Shown here: positions 62,423-64,000 of the stretch, piece by piece | Layout of the letters: every line of letters starts with the position of its first letter | Position numbering within the stretch: the first letter of the stretch is position 1 | Assembly (NCBI RefSeq): GCF_000526995.1 | Contig: NZ_AZUI01000001.1 | Span: forward strand, 992,001 to 1,056,000 | Direction of reading: 5' to 3' | From: Lacrimispora indolis DSM 755 | Lineage (GTDB): Bacteria; Bacillota; Clostridia; Lachnospirales; Lachnospiraceae | DNA length: 64,000 nucleotides | Translations under genes and position numbers: made by a program | Notes under the pieces: generated by a model | What the model saw: only the letters and a program-made list of their open reading frames with translations | Told to the model about the DNA's origin: nothing | The model's database searches: none

Positions 62423-64000
62423 TTATTCTGCTGTCTCGTTCTCGTCAATATCCAAAACCTCTTCCGCCTCATCAAAGCCATCGTCTGTCAGCAGAATCTC
62501 TTCATCATCCTCTGACAGGGTGATCTCATCCTTATCATCGAAAGCGGAATCTGTATTCAATCCGATGGTGCGGTAACGCTTCATGCCGGTACCGGCCGGA
62601 ATCGGCTTACCAATGATTACGTTCTCTTTAAGACCGATCAAGTGGTCCACCTTGCCGTTGATGGCAGCTTCAGTCAGAACCTTTGTGGTCTCCTGGAAGG
62701 AAGCTGCGGATAAGAAGGAATCAGTAGCCAGAGATGCTTTTGTGATACCAAGCATAACCTGCTTTCCTTCTGCCGGGTTCTTTCCTTCCGCAAAAAGGGA
62801 GTCGTTTAAATCATTGTAATCCAGAACATCCATGGAGGTTCCCGGAAGCACATCACTGTCTCCGCTTTCCTCGATCTTAATCTTCTTAAGCATCTGTCTT
62901 ACGATCATCTCAACGTGTTTATCATTGATTTCAACACCCTGTAAACGGTATACACGCTGTACTTCCTGGATCATATAATCCTGGACAGCGCGGACGCCTT
63001 TGATCTTTAAGATGTCGTGAGGGTTCACACTACCTTCGGTCAGCTCATCGCCGGCTTCAAGCACCTGGCCATCCTGAACCTTGATCCTGGATCCGTAAGG
63101 AATCAGGTAGGTCTTGGAATTGCCGGTCTCATTCTCGGTCACAATGATCTCCCGCTTTTTCTTGGTGTCCTTAATGGTCACCACGCCGCCGAATTCTGCG
63201 ATGATCGCAAGACCCTTTGGCTTACGTGCTTCAAAAAGTTCCTCAACACGGGGAAGACCCTGTGTGATATCGCCGCCGGCAACACCGCCGGTGTGGAAGG
63301 TACGCATGGTAAGCTGGGTTCCAGGCTCACCGATGGACTGGGCAGCGATGATACCGACTGCTTCGCCTACCTGAACCGGCTGTCCTGTAGCCATGTTCGC
63401 TCCGTAACATTTTGCACACACGCCCAGATGGGATTTACAGGTTAAAACGGTACGGATCTTTATGGAATCACGTCCAAGCTTCTTTAACACATTCATAACC
63501 GCAGCAGCTCGCTTTGGCGTACACATGTGATTTGCCTTTACAATAACTTCCCCTGTATCCGGATCAGTAATGGTTTCTGCAATGAAACGGCCTGTAATAC
63601 GTTCCTCCAGGCTTTCAATGGTTTCCTGGCCGTCTGTAAAGGCCTTGATCTCCATAAACGGCGTATCCTTACCTTCGCAGCAGTCGATCTCACGGATAAT
63701 AAGATCCTGGGAAACGTCTACCAGACGTCTGGTTAAATAACCGGAGTCAGCAGTACGCAAAGCTGTATCAGAAAGTCCTTTACGGGCTCCATGAGCGGAG
63801 ATAAAGTACTCCAAAACGTCAAGACCTTCACGGAAATTGGACTTGATAGGAAGCTCAATGGTATGACCGGTAGTATCAGCCATAAGTCCACGCATACCTG
63901 CCAGCTGCTTGATCTGCTTATCAGAACCACGGGCTCCGGAATCAGCCATCATATAGATGTTGTTGTATTTATCAAGTCCTGTCAACAGATCATGGGTCAG
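62423..64000 (-). CDS. rpoC: RNA polymerase subunit beta', C-terminal part (runs off the window)
   Basis: The last 525 codons of rpoC; the frame is open to the right edge, so the 5' part lies outside. Conserved pieces are [38 protein letters not shown] (bridge helix and trigger loop region), the zinc-type cluster [13 protein letters not shown], and [18 protein letters not shown]. The acidic C-terminal tail is typical of Clostridia. Confidence 0.98.
   Translation of the reverse strand: MTHDLLTGLDKYNNIYMMADSGARGSDKQIKQLAGMRGLMADTTGHTIELPIKSNFREGLDVLEYFISAHGARKGLSDTALRTADSGYLTRRLVDVSQDLIIREIDCCEGKDTPFMEIKAFTDGQETIESLEERITGRFIAETITDPDTGEVIVKANHMCTPKRAAAVMNVLKKLGRDSIKIRTVLTCKSHLGVCAKCYGANMATGQPVQVGEAVGIIAAQSIGEPGTQLTMRTFHTGGVAGGDITQGLPRVEELFEARKPKGLAIIAEFGGVVTIKDTKKKREIIVTENETGNSKTYLIPYGSRIKVQDGQVLEAGDELTEGSVNPHDILKIKGVRAVQDYMIQEVQRVYRLQGVEINDKHVEMIVRQMLKKIKIEESGDSDVLPGTSMDVLDYNDLNDSLFAEGKNPAEGKQVMLGITKASLATDSFLSAASFQETTKVLTEAAINGKVDHLIGLKENVIIGKPIPAGTGMKRYRTIGLNTDSAFDDKDEITLSEDDEEILLTDDGFDEAEEVLDIDENETAE

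Overview
The window looks like the chromosome of a low-to-mid GC, Gram-positive Clostridia, most likely a Lachnospiraceae close to Lacrimispora / the Clostridium sphenoides group. That placement is inference: it rests on Firmicute-type ribosomal gene order, zinc-ribbon S14, zinc-lid adenylate kinase, AGGAGG-type ribosome sites, sporulating-Clostridia style accessory genes and codon usage. No rRNA, tRNA, CRISPR array or insertion sequence was recognised.

The backbone is the ancestral rpoBC - str - S10 - spc supercluster, read entirely on the minus strand (right to left). The 3' part of rpoC fills 62423-64000, the str operon (rpsL, rpsG, fusA, tuf) lies at 49761-54313, and the complete S10/spc operons (rpsJ to infA, canonical order, plus a small KOW protein between map and infA) occupy 119-13158. 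A promoter at 8-36 starts the next ribosomal operon beyond the left edge. The supercluster is opened at two places: about 36 kb of accessory genes sits between tuf and rpsJ, and about 8 kb of sugar-catabolic genes sits between rpoC and rpsL.

The accessory block from left to right holds: (a) an ECF transporter (S, T and double ATPase) with two DUF62 SAM hydrolases and an unusual GNAT-GntR fusion regulator, with a perfect 27-bp palindrome and an attenuator-like hairpin at its promoter (13511-20247); (b) a secreted cell-wall-binding-repeat protein and a tiny protein that is one quarter cysteine (20444-22347); (c) an RlmI-like methyltransferase, a membrane acyltransferase, a strongly folded intergenic element, a small hypothetical protein and a secreted subtilase (22441-27215); (d) a complete MurNAc recycling operon murR-murQ-murP-mupG (27477-31767); (e) a NikABCDE-like peptide/nickel ABC operon ending in an AstE-like deacylase and headed by a LysR regulator (31995-38977); (f) a secreted DUF5722 protein; (g) a TetR - ABC - ABC - MATE operon on the plus strand (41275-46884); (h) an LTA-synthase-like membrane sulfatase-fold enzyme and a HIT protein.

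The 54520-62153 block is one operon: two sugar ABC permeases, an unrecognised 843-residue cytoplasmic protein with a polysaccharide-lyase-like layout, a GH88/GH105 unsaturated glycuronyl hydrolase, an AraC regulator and a sugar-binding lipoprotein. It looks like an uptake-and-cleave pathway for a uronate-containing oligosaccharide.

The best leads for something new are the SAM-hydrolase/ECF/GNAT-GntR locus with its operator and leader, the 843-residue protein paired with GH105, a GTTAG-N6-CTAAC palindrome shared by three promoters, the Cys-Asn-Gly protein, and the closed multi-hairpin element at 24783-24976. Start sites were adjusted where a ribosome binding site decides them; this is stated in each entry.
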